Shown: piece after piece, positions 54,345 to 64,000 of the stretch
Layout of the letters: the number at the start of each line of letters is the position of its first letter
How positions within the stretch are numbered: the first letter of the stretch is position 1
Translations under genes and position numbers: made by a program
From: a bacterium
GTDB taxonomy: Bacteria > Pseudomonadota > Alphaproteobacteria > Caulobacterales > Caulobacteraceae
Assembly: GCA_030824495.1 (NCBI GenBank)
Contig: JAVBXP010000038.1
Location: 23,045 to 87,044, forward strand
DNA length: 64,000 bases
Direction of reading: 5' to 3'
The notes under the pieces: generated by a model
Database searches by the model: none
What the model was told of the DNA's origin: nothing
What the model saw: only the letters and a program-made list of their open reading frames with translations

Positions 54345-54638
54345 TTAGACGCGCACGCCCGAAAGCGGGGCGTTCCCGAAGGCGCCCAGCTTGACGTTGC
54401 CGGTCAGGGCGTCGCCGGCCACGGTGGCCGTGAATTCCAAGGTCATCGGCATCGGCTGGCTGATCGAGCTCGACCAGGTCAGGGTGTCGCCATCGACCTT
54501 GCCCTCGATGGTCTGCTCGCCCATCCGGCCGCTCGTCGTGCCGGTGAAGGTGTCGCCGCTCGTCTTGATCGAGGCCTCGACCTCTTGAGCGCCCATCGGC
54601 GATTGAATCGTGATCTTCCAGTTGCCGTCAGCGGACAT
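54345..54638 (-). CDS. Small hypothetical beta-rich protein
   Basis: MSADGNWKITIQSPMGAQEVEASIKTSGDTFTGTTSGRMGEQTIEGKVDGDTLTWSSSI...; good terminator downstream. Confidence 0.7.
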   Translation of the reverse strand: MSADGNWKITIQSPMGAQEVEASIKTSGDTFTGTTSGRMGEQTIEGKVDGDTLTWSSSISQPMPMTLEFTATVAGDALTGNVKLGAFGNAPLSGVRV

Positions 54639-54755
54639 GGTGTTTCTCCCTGGTTTTGGATCAGCACCTAACCAAGGCTGCGAACGCGACGCAAGAGGTG
54701 ACGGGGTAGTCATCTTTGACAAAGTGCGAATTCGAAATCGCGCACAGCTGCGGGC

Positions 54756-55220
54756 CTAGGAGATGTTCTCTCCCAGAGAGAAACCGACCCCTCGTAGAGC
54801 GCTGATCAAGCCGACGATCCGATCATAGGCCTCGTTGGCGCCGTTCATCATCTCGGCCGAGGTAAAGACCGCGCCCGGCACGACGAGGCCTCCCGAAACG
54901 CGTTCGACCAGGCCCATATGAATGAACATCTCCACATACCGATCCAGCATGTCGCGCGGTACGCCCAGCGACCGCTGCAACTGATCGTCGGTCACGGGCT
55001 TGCTTGTGCTGTCGGGGCCGATGTCGCGCAGCCCGGAGTAGCGTTCGTCGCCGATCAGGTGCTCGCCGTTCGCGCTCCAGATGCTGGTGAAGACCAGCAG
55101 GGCGAACAGGTCGCCGTCGTGCAACTGGGCCAGAGACCGCAACGCCTTCAAGATCTCCAGGGTGGTGACGCGTACCACCGCGCGGCGATTGTCCACGGCC
55201 TGGCTGGATAGAAGACTCAC
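54756..55220 (-). CDS. Winged-helix-like protein, tandem paralogue B (GTG start)
   Basis: DNRRAVVRV..LLVFTSIWSANGEHLIGDERYSGLRDIGPDSTSKPVTDDQLQRSLGVPRDMLDRYVEMFIHMGLVERVSGGLVVPGAVFTSAEMMNGANEAYDRIVGLISALRGVGFSLG. Confidence 0.7.
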   Translation of the reverse strand: MSLLSSQAVDNRRAVVRVTTLEILKALRSLAQLHDGDLFALLVFTSIWSANGEHLIGDERYSGLRDIGPDSTSKPVTDDQLQRSLGVPRDMLDRYVEMFIHMGLVERVSGGLVVPGAVFTSAEMMNGANEAYDRIVGLISALRGVGFSLGENIS

Positions 55221-55245
55221 GACGGCTCCTGAGTGGGGGGACGAT

Positions 55246-55704
55246 TCAGGCGTCGCCGAAGCTGAAGCCAGCGTTCCGCATCGCGGCCACCATGCCCACC
55301 ATCCGGCCGTAGAGGTCATTGGCGCCGTTCACCATCCAGGGTTGGGTGAACACCGCCGAGGGGACGACCAGGCCGCCGGGCTTACGCTCGACGATGCCTT
55401 TGGCAACCATGTGCTCGACATAGGAGGTCAGGATGTGGTCCGGCATCGGCGCCACGCGGCGCAACTCGTCCATGGAGATCGGTCGGCGTTGAGCGTCAGG
55501 CGGAATGCTCTTCAGTGGGGCGTAGCGTTCATCACCGATCAGATGCTGGCTGTTCAGCACCCAGATCGCCGTGAAGACGAAATACTCGATGACGTCATCG
55601 CCATGGGCTGGCGCCATCTCGGCGGCGATACGCACCATTTCATGGGCGACAATACGTACGATAGCCCGGCGATTGTCGGCCGAAGCAGGGGTTACGGTGG
55701 TCAC
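55246..55704 (-). CDS. Winged-helix-like protein, tandem paralogue A (GTG start)
   Basis: DNRRAIVRI..YFVFTAIWVLNSQHLIGDERYAPLKSIPPDAQRRPISMDELRRVAPMPDHILTSYVEHMVAKGIVERKPGGLVVPSAVFTQPWMVNGANDLYGRMVGMVAAMRNAGFSFG. Confidence 0.7.
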   Translation of the reverse strand: MTTVTPASADNRRAIVRIVAHEMVRIAAEMAPAHGDDVIEYFVFTAIWVLNSQHLIGDERYAPLKSIPPDAQRRPISMDELRRVAPMPDHILTSYVEHMVAKGIVERKPGGLVVPSAVFTQPWMVNGANDLYGRMVGMVAAMRNAGFSFGDA

Positions 55705-55791
55705 GACAAACACCTCGGAAATACGACCGAGACCGAGCTTAGCGCCCTTAACCGTAACAGTTCATGAAACTGAATTCGTGCGACGCGGGAA

Positions 55792-56934
55792 TTATTCCGC
55801 CGCTTGAAGGGTGTCGTCCTGGGCTTTGGCAAGCTCGGCGGCTTTGGCCTCCACCAACTCGACGATGTGATCGACCATCTGGCCGTTGTCCATCTTGTGG
55901 TCGGGCTTGCCGGCCAGGTAGATCATGCCCGCGCCCTTGCCGCCGCCGGTGAAGCCGATGTCCGTCATCAGCGCCTCGCCCGGACCGTTCACCACGCAGC
56001 CGATGATCGACAGGCTCATCGGCTGGGAAATGTGCGCCAGCCGCTGTTCCAGGAGTTCCACCGTCTGGATGACGTTGAAGCCCTGCCGCGCGCAGGAGGG
56101 GCAGGCGATGATGTTCACGCCGCGGTGGCGCAGGCCCAGCGACTTGAGGATGTCGAAGCCGACCTTGATCTCCTCGACCGGATCGGCGGCCAGGCTCACC
56201 CGGATGGTGTCGCCGATCCCGGCCCACAGCAGCGAACCCATGCCGATGGCGGACTTCACCGTGCCATTGCGCAGGGCGCCGGCTTCGGTGACGCCGACGT
56301 GCAGCGGGCAATCGATCGCCTCGGCCAGTTGCTGATAGGCCGCGACGGTCATGAAGACGTCGGAGGCCTTCACGCTGATCTTGAATTCGTGGAAGTCGTT
56401 GTCCTGCAGGATACGGGCGTGATCGAGCGCGCTCTCGACCATGGCGGCGGGGCAGGGCTCGCCGTATTTCTCCAGCAGGTGCGGCTCCAGGCTGCCGGCG
56501 TTGACGCCGATGCGCATCGAGCAACCATGATCACGAGCCGCCTGGATCACTTCGCGCACGCGGTCGGGCCGGCCGATATTGCCCGGATTGATCCGCAGGC
56601 ACGCTGCGCCAGCCTTGGCCGCCTCGATGCCGCGCTTGTAGTGGAAGTGGATGTCCGCAACGAGCGGCACCTTGGACTCACGGGCGATGGTCTTGAACGC
56701 CACCGTCGAGTCCTCGTCGGGGCAGGACACCCGCACGATGTCGGCGCCCGCCTCTTCGAGTTGGCGGATTTGGTCGATGGTCGCCGCGGCGTCCGCCGTC
56801 AGCGTATTGGTCATCGACTGCACCGTGATCGGCGCGTCGCCGCCGACCTCCACATTGCCGACGCGGATCTTACGCGAGACGCGCCGGTCGATAGCGCGCC
56901 AGGGACGGACGTGGGTGTGGTCTTGCACGGTCAT
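55792..56934 (-). CDS. ispG: 4-hydroxy-3-methylbut-2-enyl diphosphate synthase
   Basis: [57 protein letters not shown]. Confidence 0.98.
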   Translation of the reverse strand: MTVQDHTHVRPWRAIDRRVSRKIRVGNVEVGGDAPITVQSMTNTLTADAAATIDQIRQLEEAGADIVRVSCPDEDSTVAFKTIARESKVPLVADIHFHYKRGIEAAKAGAACLRINPGNIGRPDRVREVIQAARDHGCSMRIGVNAGSLEPHLLEKYGEPCPAAMVESALDHARILQDNDFHEFKISVKASDVFMTVAAYQQLAEAIDCPLHVGVTEAGALRNGTVKSAIGMGSLLWAGIGDTIRVSLAADPVEEIKVGFDILKSLGLRHRGVNIIACPSCARQGFNVIQTVELLEQRLAHISQPMSLSIIGCVVNGPGEALMTDIGFTGGGKGAGMIYLAGKPDHKMDNGQMVDHIVELVEAKAAELAKAQDDTLQAAE

Positions 56935-56985
56935 GGCCTGGGAAAATAGGGCCTCGCGCGGCAAAACGCGAGGCCGGCGTTTGGA

Positions 56986-57774
56986 TCAGCTGATGTCCTT
57001 GCCCGGTTCCAGCCCGCAATCGAGCAGGGACTGCCAGACCGCCTCGGCGTTCTCGGCGAACTTGAAGAGCTTGAGGTCCTCGGCCGCGACCATGCCCTCG
57101 GCGACCATGGCGTCGAAATTGATCACCGAGCGCCAGTAGGTCTCATCGAACAGGACCACGGGGATCGGCGGCGACTTGCCCGTCTGGCGCAGGGTGAGGA
57201 TCTCGAACAGTTCGTCCAGCGTGCCGAACCCGCCCGGGAATACGACCAGGGCGTTGGCGCGCATGGCCAGGTGCATCTTCCGCATCCCGAAATAGTGGAA
57301 ACGGAAGGTCAGCTCCGGCGTCGAGTACGGGTTGGGAAACTGCTCGTGCGGCAGGGTGATGTTGAAGCCGATGGATGGGGCGCCGGCGTCTGACGCACCC
57401 CGGTTGGCCGCCTCCATGATGCCAGGGCCGCCGCCCGTGGCGATCACATTGTCCCGCGGTTTGCCGCTCGACAGGATCGCCCCGCCGCGTTCAGAGGCGA
57501 TACGTCCAAATTCGCGGGCGGCGGCGTACCAGCCGGGGTGATTGCCCTCGCCGTTTTCGCCGACCCGGGCGCTGCCGAACACCACGATGGTCGAGCGCAC
57601 GCCCCAGGTCCGCAGCGCCTCGTCCGCCTTGGCGAACTCCAGCAGGAAGCGCACGCCGCGCATCGAGTCGCCGAGCAGGAAGTCCTCGTCCAGCGACGCC
57701 AGGCGGTAGGAGGGGGAAGCCACCTGGGCTGCGTTGGCCAGCTCCCGATCGATTCCGTCTTCGCCTGCGCTCAT
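56986..57774 (-). CDS. LOG family protein (TIGR00730 Rossmann fold)
   Basis: VVFGSARVGE; VIATGGGPGIMEAANRGA; ALVVFPGGFGTLDELFEILTLRQTGK. Confidence 0.93.
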   Translation of the reverse strand: MSAGEDGIDRELANAAQVASPSYRLASLDEDFLLGDSMRGVRFLLEFAKADEALRTWGVRSTIVVFGSARVGENGEGNHPGWYAAAREFGRIASERGGAILSSGKPRDNVIATGGGPGIMEAANRGASDAGAPSIGFNITLPHEQFPNPYSTPELTFRFHYFGMRKMHLAMRANALVVFPGGFGTLDELFEILTLRQTGKSPPIPVVLFDETYWRSVINFDAMVAEGMVAAEDLKLFKFAENAEAVWQSLLDCGLEPGKDIS

Positions 57775-57878
57775 GATTCTACTCTCTCAACTGACTTGGC
57801 CCCCAGCTTCGCCGCCCGACCGGGGCAATACAACCGCGCCCCCGGCCCCCTGTTGGCGGCGGCGCGGCGAGATGTTCC

Positions 57879-58778
57879 TCAAAGCTTGCTCTTGAAGAAA
57901 CGCACGACCTCCCGGTTGAAGGTCTCGTGGAAAGCGGCGCGGTCGAAGCCAGGCGTGGGCGCGCAGATTTCCGGAGCCGCCGCAGCCAGCCGCTCGCCGC
58001 AGGGGGCCAGGAAGTCGAAGTGCCGGGCTCCCTCGACGACGTGATACTCCGGCGGCCGCGGAAGAGCCCCGCGGACGGCCTCGGCATAGAAGGGGCTGGG
58101 CAGGATCTGGTCCTGGCCGGCGCGCCATAGCTGGACGGGTTGGCGCACGCTGGCCAATCCTTCGCGGTCAAAAGTGAAACCCAGGGCCGGCGCCGCGGCG
58201 ACCACCGCCTTGATGCGGGGGTCATGAACCCAGCGGGACGGCAGGCTGGGCGGTTGGGAACCGGCGGAGACCAGGCGGCAGTCATAGAAGCCTGGATGAT
58301 CGCGGCAGTGCTCGGTCATCCGCGACAGGTCCGGCTCGCCGCCCGCCGCCGCTAGCACCGTGAACCCGCCCGACGAGAAGCCGAAGGCTCCGACCCGGTC
58401 AGGGTCAAGGGCGGCGTGGCCGTCCCAGTCCTTCAGCATATAGTCGACCAGGACATGCAGCTGGCGCGGGCGCTCTGCGACGTCGGCGGCGCGGCTGTGA
58501 TCGCGCCAGTTGTCGCCGGTGTGGGTCAGGCTGGCGACGACGAACCCGGCCTCGGCCAAGGCCCGCGCGGTGTCCTCATGCCCGCGAAAGTCGCCGCCCG
58601 TGCCATGGGACATAACGATCAGGCGGCGGGTCTGACCTGGGGCGTTCTCGGCGGGCCGCCAGACGCCGACCTCAATGGGTGACTGCGCGCCGTCAGGCGC
58701 GGCGAGCTTTTGGAAAACCACGTCCGGGGCGGTCGGCGCAGCGGCGAGGGCGATAGCAAAGGCGAGGGCGGCGATCAT
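57879..58778 (-). CDS. Secreted alpha/beta hydrolase (dienelactone hydrolase-like)
   Basis: Signal peptide; LIVMSHGTGGDFRGHEDTARALAEAGFVVASLTHTGDN; VGAFGFSSGGFTVLAAAGG. Confidence 0.88.
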   Translation of the reverse strand: MIAALAFAIALAAAPTAPDVVFQKLAAPDGAQSPIEVGVWRPAENAPGQTRRLIVMSHGTGGDFRGHEDTARALAEAGFVVASLTHTGDNWRDHSRAADVAERPRQLHVLVDYMLKDWDGHAALDPDRVGAFGFSSGGFTVLAAAGGEPDLSRMTEHCRDHPGFYDCRLVSAGSQPPSLPSRWVHDPRIKAVVAAAPALGFTFDREGLASVRQPVQLWRAGQDQILPSPFYAEAVRGALPRPPEYHVVEGARHFDFLAPCGERLAAAAPEICAPTPGFDRAAFHETFNREVVRFFKSKL

Positions 58779-58923
58779 GAGCGGGCTCCGAAAAGGGGAA
58801 GGTGTGAGAGCCTCGTGCCCCGGCCGTTGCAGGCTTCGCCAGCGGTGTTTCGCCAATGGGCGAACGGGCGCGCGGCGCGGCGAACGGAGGTGCGACGCAC
58901 GCGCCTGACCGCTATGGTGGCGC

Positions 58924-59688
58924 ATGGCTTCTGACGCATGGCTAGGAAAGTGGCGGACCTCGCTGGCGACCGGATTTGTCCTGTCGACCGCGCTGGGCGT
59001 CGTCCTGGGCGTGATCGGGCCGTTCGGCAGCTATCAGGGCGGCGGCCTCGGGGTGCGGGTGCTCTATTGGACGGCCAGCCTTTGGTCCGGCTGGCTGCTG
59101 TTTGGGGTGGTGCTTCCTGTCGTGGCGCGATCAGCGATGCGGCGGGGGTGGCCATGGTGGGCCTGGCTGCCGGCGACTGTGGTGGTCTTGGCGATCCCCG
59201 CCGCGCTTGTCGGCCGCCTGCTGGCCCTGGCGGTCTGGCCCAGCGCCGGACGTATCGGCGCGCTGGAATGGTATGGTCAGTTTCTGGCGATCAGCGCCCT
59301 GGCCAATGGGCTGATCTTCTGGCGAGTGTCGGCCAGCGGGCCTGAAGCGCCAGCGCCTGACTCCGCCGATCCACGCGACCGGCTGCCGCCTAGCCTTGGG
59401 CGCGAAGTGCTGTGCCTGCGGATGGAGGACCATTATGTGCGGGTCCACACGCCGCGCGGCTCGGCCTTGGTGCTTATGTCCCTGGGCCAGGCGATCGCGG
59501 GCATGGCCGAAGTCGAGGGTCTGCAGACGCACCGGTCATGGTGGGTCGCCCGGCGCGCGGTTGAGGGCCTGGTCGAGGATGGCCGCAATCTTCGCCTGCG
59601 ACTGTCAGGCGGTCTGGAGGCGCCGATCTCGCGTGCCCGGATCGGCGAACTGCGCGCCCAGGGCTGGCTGCCGGATAGCCGGCCCTAG
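58924..59688 (+). CDS. Membrane-anchored LytTR-type DNA-binding protein
   Basis: N-terminal TM helices; LCLRMEDHYVRVHTPRGSALVLMSLGQAIAGM..GLQTHRSWWVARRAVEGLVEDGRNLRLRLSGGLEAPISRAR. Confidence 0.9.
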   Translation: MASDAWLGKWRTSLATGFVLSTALGVVLGVIGPFGSYQGGGLGVRVLYWTASLWSGWLLFGVVLPVVARSAMRRGWPWWAWLPATVVVLAIPAALVGRLLALAVWPSAGRIGALEWYGQFLAISALANGLIFWRVSASGPEAPAPDSADPRDRLPPSLGREVLCLRMEDHYVRVHTPRGSALVLMSLGQAIAGMAEVEGLQTHRSWWVARRAVEGLVEDGRNLRLRLSGGLEAPISRARIGELRAQGWLPDSRP

Positions 59689-61025
59689 CCGGCGACAGTC
59701 AGTTGGGCCCTGGCCGTCTCACGCTTCGCGTCGCTGGCCAGATAGGCGACGAGGGCGGTGCGCAGGTCCTGCAGAATGGCCTCGAACTTGGCGTCGTCAG
59801 GCTCCAGCAGGGTGAAGCGGAAGCCTTCAAGGTCGGAGTTGAAGCCGGTCGAAAGCGGCACCACGCAGATCCCGGTATTGCCGAGCAGATGATAGACGAA
59901 CCGCGCGTCGAGCGCCTCGCCCAGGTGCGGGGCGATGATGGCCTCGACCTGCGGCGCCATGGGCAAGCTTTGGCCTGGCGTCAGCGCACCGTTTCGGAAC
60001 ACCGCGGTCATGTAGAAGGCGCCGCGGGCCGGATGAATGATCAGGTCCGGCAGGCTTCCCAGCACCTCGACCGAGCGCCGCGCGCGTTGGTCGTAGGCTG
60101 AGACCCGGGTCTCAAGATAGGGATAGTAGCGCGGATCGCCCATGACCCGCGGCAGCACCTTCTGCGGCAGGGTGGTGGCGCATACCTCCAGCATCTTGGC
60201 TTCCAGCAGCGACCTGGCGAAGCGGTCGAAGCTTGCGTCCTGGTCGCGGTTGTAGATCTCGATCCAGCCGCAGCGGGCGCCGGGCCAAGGGAACTCCTTG
60301 GAGATGCCGCGCATGGCGATGGCCGGCACCTTGCCGATAACCGAAGCTAGCTTGCGCATGCCGCTGTCGGCATAGGCGAGGTTCGAATAGATCTCGTCGG
60401 AGATCACGAACAGGCCGTGGCGCGCGGCGATATCGACGATCGCCGCGAGGGTTTCCTCCGGGTAGACGAAGCCCGTCGGATTGTCCGGATTGATGATGAT
60501 GATCGCGGCGATGTCGGGGTTGTCGATCACCTTGGCCTCAAGATCGGCCAGGTCGGGCTTCCAGCCGTTCTGCGGATCCAGGCGATAGGTGATGTGCGGC
60601 GCGCCGGCGTGCGCGGCTTCGGCCGACGAGTGGGTCGGATAGGCCGGATTGGGGCCGATGACCCGCGCCTTGGGGTGCAGGGCGCCATAGATGGTCGAGA
60701 TCGCGTCGCCCAGCCCGTTGAAGAACAGAATGTCGTCGGCCGTGATCTGGATGCCGCCCTCGAGATTGCGCTCGTTGGCGATGTAGTTCCGCGCCTCTTC
60801 CAGGCCCTTGGTCGGCGAATAGGCGAAGCTCAGGTCCTCGCCCGCCGCCTGGATCACCATCTGCTTGATCCAGTCGGGCACGCGCTCGCCCTTGGCGACC
60901 GGGTCGCCGATGTTCTCCCAGCGGATCGCTGCGCCAGTCGCCTCGGTGGCGCGAGCCACTTCTACGATCTGGCGAATTTCGTAGCGTAGGTTGTCCGCGC
61001 CGGGATGGACGATTTGCGTGCGCAA
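59685..61025 (-). CDS. PLP-dependent aminotransferase class I/II
   Basis: IIIINPDNPTGFVYPEETLAAIVDIA; VISDEIYSNLAYAD; AMRGISKEFPWPGARCGW. Confidence 0.92.
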   Translation of the reverse strand: MRTQIVHPGADNLRYEIRQIVEVARATEATGAAIRWENIGDPVAKGERVPDWIKQMVIQAAGEDLSFAYSPTKGLEEARNYIANERNLEGGIQITADDILFFNGLGDAISTIYGALHPKARVIGPNPAYPTHSSAEAAHAGAPHITYRLDPQNGWKPDLADLEAKVIDNPDIAAIIIINPDNPTGFVYPEETLAAIVDIAARHGLFVISDEIYSNLAYADSGMRKLASVIGKVPAIAMRGISKEFPWPGARCGWIEIYNRDQDASFDRFARSLLEAKMLEVCATTLPQKVLPRVMGDPRYYPYLETRVSAYDQRARRSVEVLGSLPDLIIHPARGAFYMTAVFRNGALTPGQSLPMAPQVEAIIAPHLGEALDARFVYHLLGNTGICVVPLSTGFNSDLEGFRFTLLEPDDAKFEAILQDLRTALVAYLASDAKRETARAQLTVAG

Positions 61026-61141
61026 GAACTGGGTACCTTTATTCTGCGGGGCGCGCCTGCGCCGCCGCGGCTTTCGCTGATCAGTCGCCAGCGGTTCCTA
61101 GTCAATGGCGCGCGGCGTGTAGAGGGGTAAAAAGATCCTGT

Positions 61142-62314
61142 TCAGGACAGTCTGTCGCGAAAGTCGCGATAGTCGAACTCCCGGATCAGCTTCAGGGAGT
61201 CTGTGTCGCTGTTCCACAGAGCGATCGCCGGCAGCGGCACGCCGTTGAAGGTGTTGGTCTTGACCATCGAGTAGTGCGCCTGGTCCAGGAACGCGATCCG
61301 GGTTCCGGGCGCGGGCCGCTCGGCGAAGACGTAGTCGCCGATGATGTCGCCGGCCAGGCAGGAGGGCCCGCCAAGCCGGATCGTCACGCCCGCCTCGCGC
61401 TCGTCCAGCATCGCGGGTCGATAGGGCGCCTCGATGACGTCGGGCATGTGGCAGGTGGCCGAGATGTCGGTGACCGCGACGGGTACAGAATTGTCGAAGG
61501 TGTCGAGGATTTCGCCGACCAGTATGCCGGCGTCGAGCGCGATGGCCTCGCCGGGCTCCAGATAGACCTCGACCCCGTGGCGCTCGCCGATCTGGCGTAC
61601 GAAGGCGATCAGATCCTCACGCTGGTAGTCAGCGCGGGTGACATGGTGCCCGCCGCCGAGGTTCAGCCACTTCAGTTGGGTCAGCGCGCCCTCCAGCTTG
61701 GACTCCACCGCCTCCCAGACGCGGCGCAGCGGCTCGAAGTCCTGCTCGCACAGGGCGTGGATGTGCAGGCCGTCCACCCCTTCGAGATGTTCGGGACGAA
61801 GCTGCGAGACCGGGAAGCCGAGCCGTGAGCCACGCTGGCAGGGATCGTATTTCTCGACCTCGGACTCGCTGTGCTCCGGGTTCAAGCGCAGGCCGACCTC
61901 GAACACTTGGCCCTGCTGGCGAGCGGCGGCGATCTCGTCCTTGAACCGCGCCAACTGGTCCGGCGAGTTGAAGATCACCGTGTCGGACAGGGCCAGGATC
62001 TCGGGCAGGTCTTCGTGCTTGTAGGCGGGGGAGTAGGTGGTCAGCTCGCCGGAATAGTGCTCGCGCGCCAGCCGCGCTTCCCACAGACCCGACGCGCAGA
62101 CCCCGTCCAGATACTCGCCCACGACATCGGCCATCGACCACATGGAGAACGCCTTCAGCGCCAGCAGCACCTTGGCGCCGCCCCGGTCGCCTACATCCTT
62201 CAGGACGGCCAGATTGCGCCGAACCGCCGCCTCGTCGACGACGAAACAGGGGGAGGGCACGCGGCTCAGGTCGAAACGTGCAAATGCGCCGGGCCCGGCC
62301 GCCTTTGTTTCCAT
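61142..62314 (-). CDS. nspC: Carboxynorspermidine / carboxyspermidine decarboxylase
   Basis: VPSPCFVVDEAAVRRNLAVLKDV..VLLALKAFSMWSMADVV; LNLGGGHHVTRADYQREDLI; YLEPGEAI. Confidence 0.9.
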   Translation of the reverse strand: METKAAGPGAFARFDLSRVPSPCFVVDEAAVRRNLAVLKDVGDRGGAKVLLALKAFSMWSMADVVGEYLDGVCASGLWEARLAREHYSGELTTYSPAYKHEDLPEILALSDTVIFNSPDQLARFKDEIAAARQQGQVFEVGLRLNPEHSESEVEKYDPCQRGSRLGFPVSQLRPEHLEGVDGLHIHALCEQDFEPLRRVWEAVESKLEGALTQLKWLNLGGGHHVTRADYQREDLIAFVRQIGERHGVEVYLEPGEAIALDAGILVGEILDTFDNSVPVAVTDISATCHMPDVIEAPYRPAMLDEREAGVTIRLGGPSCLAGDIIGDYVFAERPAPGTRIAFLDQAHYSMVKTNTFNGVPLPAIALWNSDTDSLKLIREFDYRDFRDRLS

Positions 62315-62328
62315 GTGTCTCAGATCAA

Positions 62329-63534
<1,206 letters not shown>

Positions 63535-63738
63535 CTGTGACATTCCTAACGCTGAACAAGCTTTCGCATGACCGCCGAGACGCGGCGACCGTGCGAATAT
63601 CACGATGACGGCCGCTTCGCGAACCACCCTTGTTACCTATAGGGAATGTCCGTTGCGCGACGAACTGATGCATATCGCGCGCGGGGACGCCCGATCAGGC
63701 GCTGAATTGGGTCTGCGGAGGGGCGCCCGATACGGCTG

Positions 63739-64000
63739 TTAGCCGCCCGTCAGCTTGGAGGGCGAGATGGTGGGCGAGGGCAGCAGGCCCTGGGATTGGC
63801 CGTCGACAAACACCTGGAATGCGGTCGCATCGGTGGTGTCGATGGTCAGGCCGGCCAGGTTCGGCACCCGGTAGGCTTCGCCCGCCGCAAGCTGCCGGGC
63901 GAAATAGACCACGCCGCCGCCGCCGCGCACGATCAGCGAAGCCCCCTTCAGGGCCTGAATCGTCACGGTGGAGGTTCCCGGCTGAGCGCCATAGACCGCG
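63739..64000 (-). CDS. C-terminus of RodZ-like helix-turn-helix protein (DUF4115 domain), cut by window edge
   Basis: ..VYGAQPGTSTVTIQALKGASLIVRGGGGVVYFARQLAAGEAYRVPNLAGLTIDTTDATAFQVFVDGQSQG; frame open to the window end. Confidence 0.8.
   Translation of the reverse strand, partial: AVYGAQPGTSTVTIQALKGASLIVRGGGGVVYFARQLAAGEAYRVPNLAGLTIDTTDATAFQVFVDGQSQGLLPSPTISPSKLTGG

Noticed and set aside
55738-55760. CtrA-like TTAG...TTAA half-sites upstream of the wHTH pair
   Set aside because: Spacing is 5 nt rather than the 7 nt expected for TTAA-N7-TTAA.
55804-56949. 381-aa ORF antisense to ispG
   Set aside because: Antisense shadow of ispG.

Overview
The window is about 64 kb of high-GC alphaproteobacterial chromosome. 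Protein content and synteny look Caulobacter-like (inferred from recall, not searched). It is mostly a dense housekeeping backbone: secA, thiolase, PpiC isomerase/argJ/mutT, rsgA, oxyR, grxC, clpB, arfB, zur, ispG, prfA, prmC, a DUF4167 protein, spermidine-type carboxynorspermidine genes, and the 3' end of a rodZ-like gene at the right edge. Accessory content includes a TetR/DUF2855/carotenoid-oxygenase/epoxide-hydrolase cluster, a TonB/TonB-dependent receptor/DUF4198/EF-hand cluster with Fur-like dyads, a Zur/His-rich TonB receptor pair with two tandem Zur-like dyads, and an arylsulfatase/FadL pair. The items most worth a second look are: (1) an isolated two-gene contractile-injection spike module (gpV/VgrG-like OB plus beta-helix protein, then a PAAR-like tip) with no other tail genes; (2) an unnamed modular winged-helix-like family, present as a tandem paralogue pair at about 55 kb and as a two-module protein at about 29 kb; (3) a catalase C-terminal remnant beside oxyR; (4) two copies of a 111-112 bp nested palindromic element with perfect 13-bp terminal inverted repeats; (5) an orphan + strand terminator after a tiny ORF, suggesting an unannotated short transcript; (6) several well-formed operator palindromes. 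No CRISPR array, rRNA, convincing tRNA or intact prophage was seen. All product calls come from reading the translations; no database search was run.
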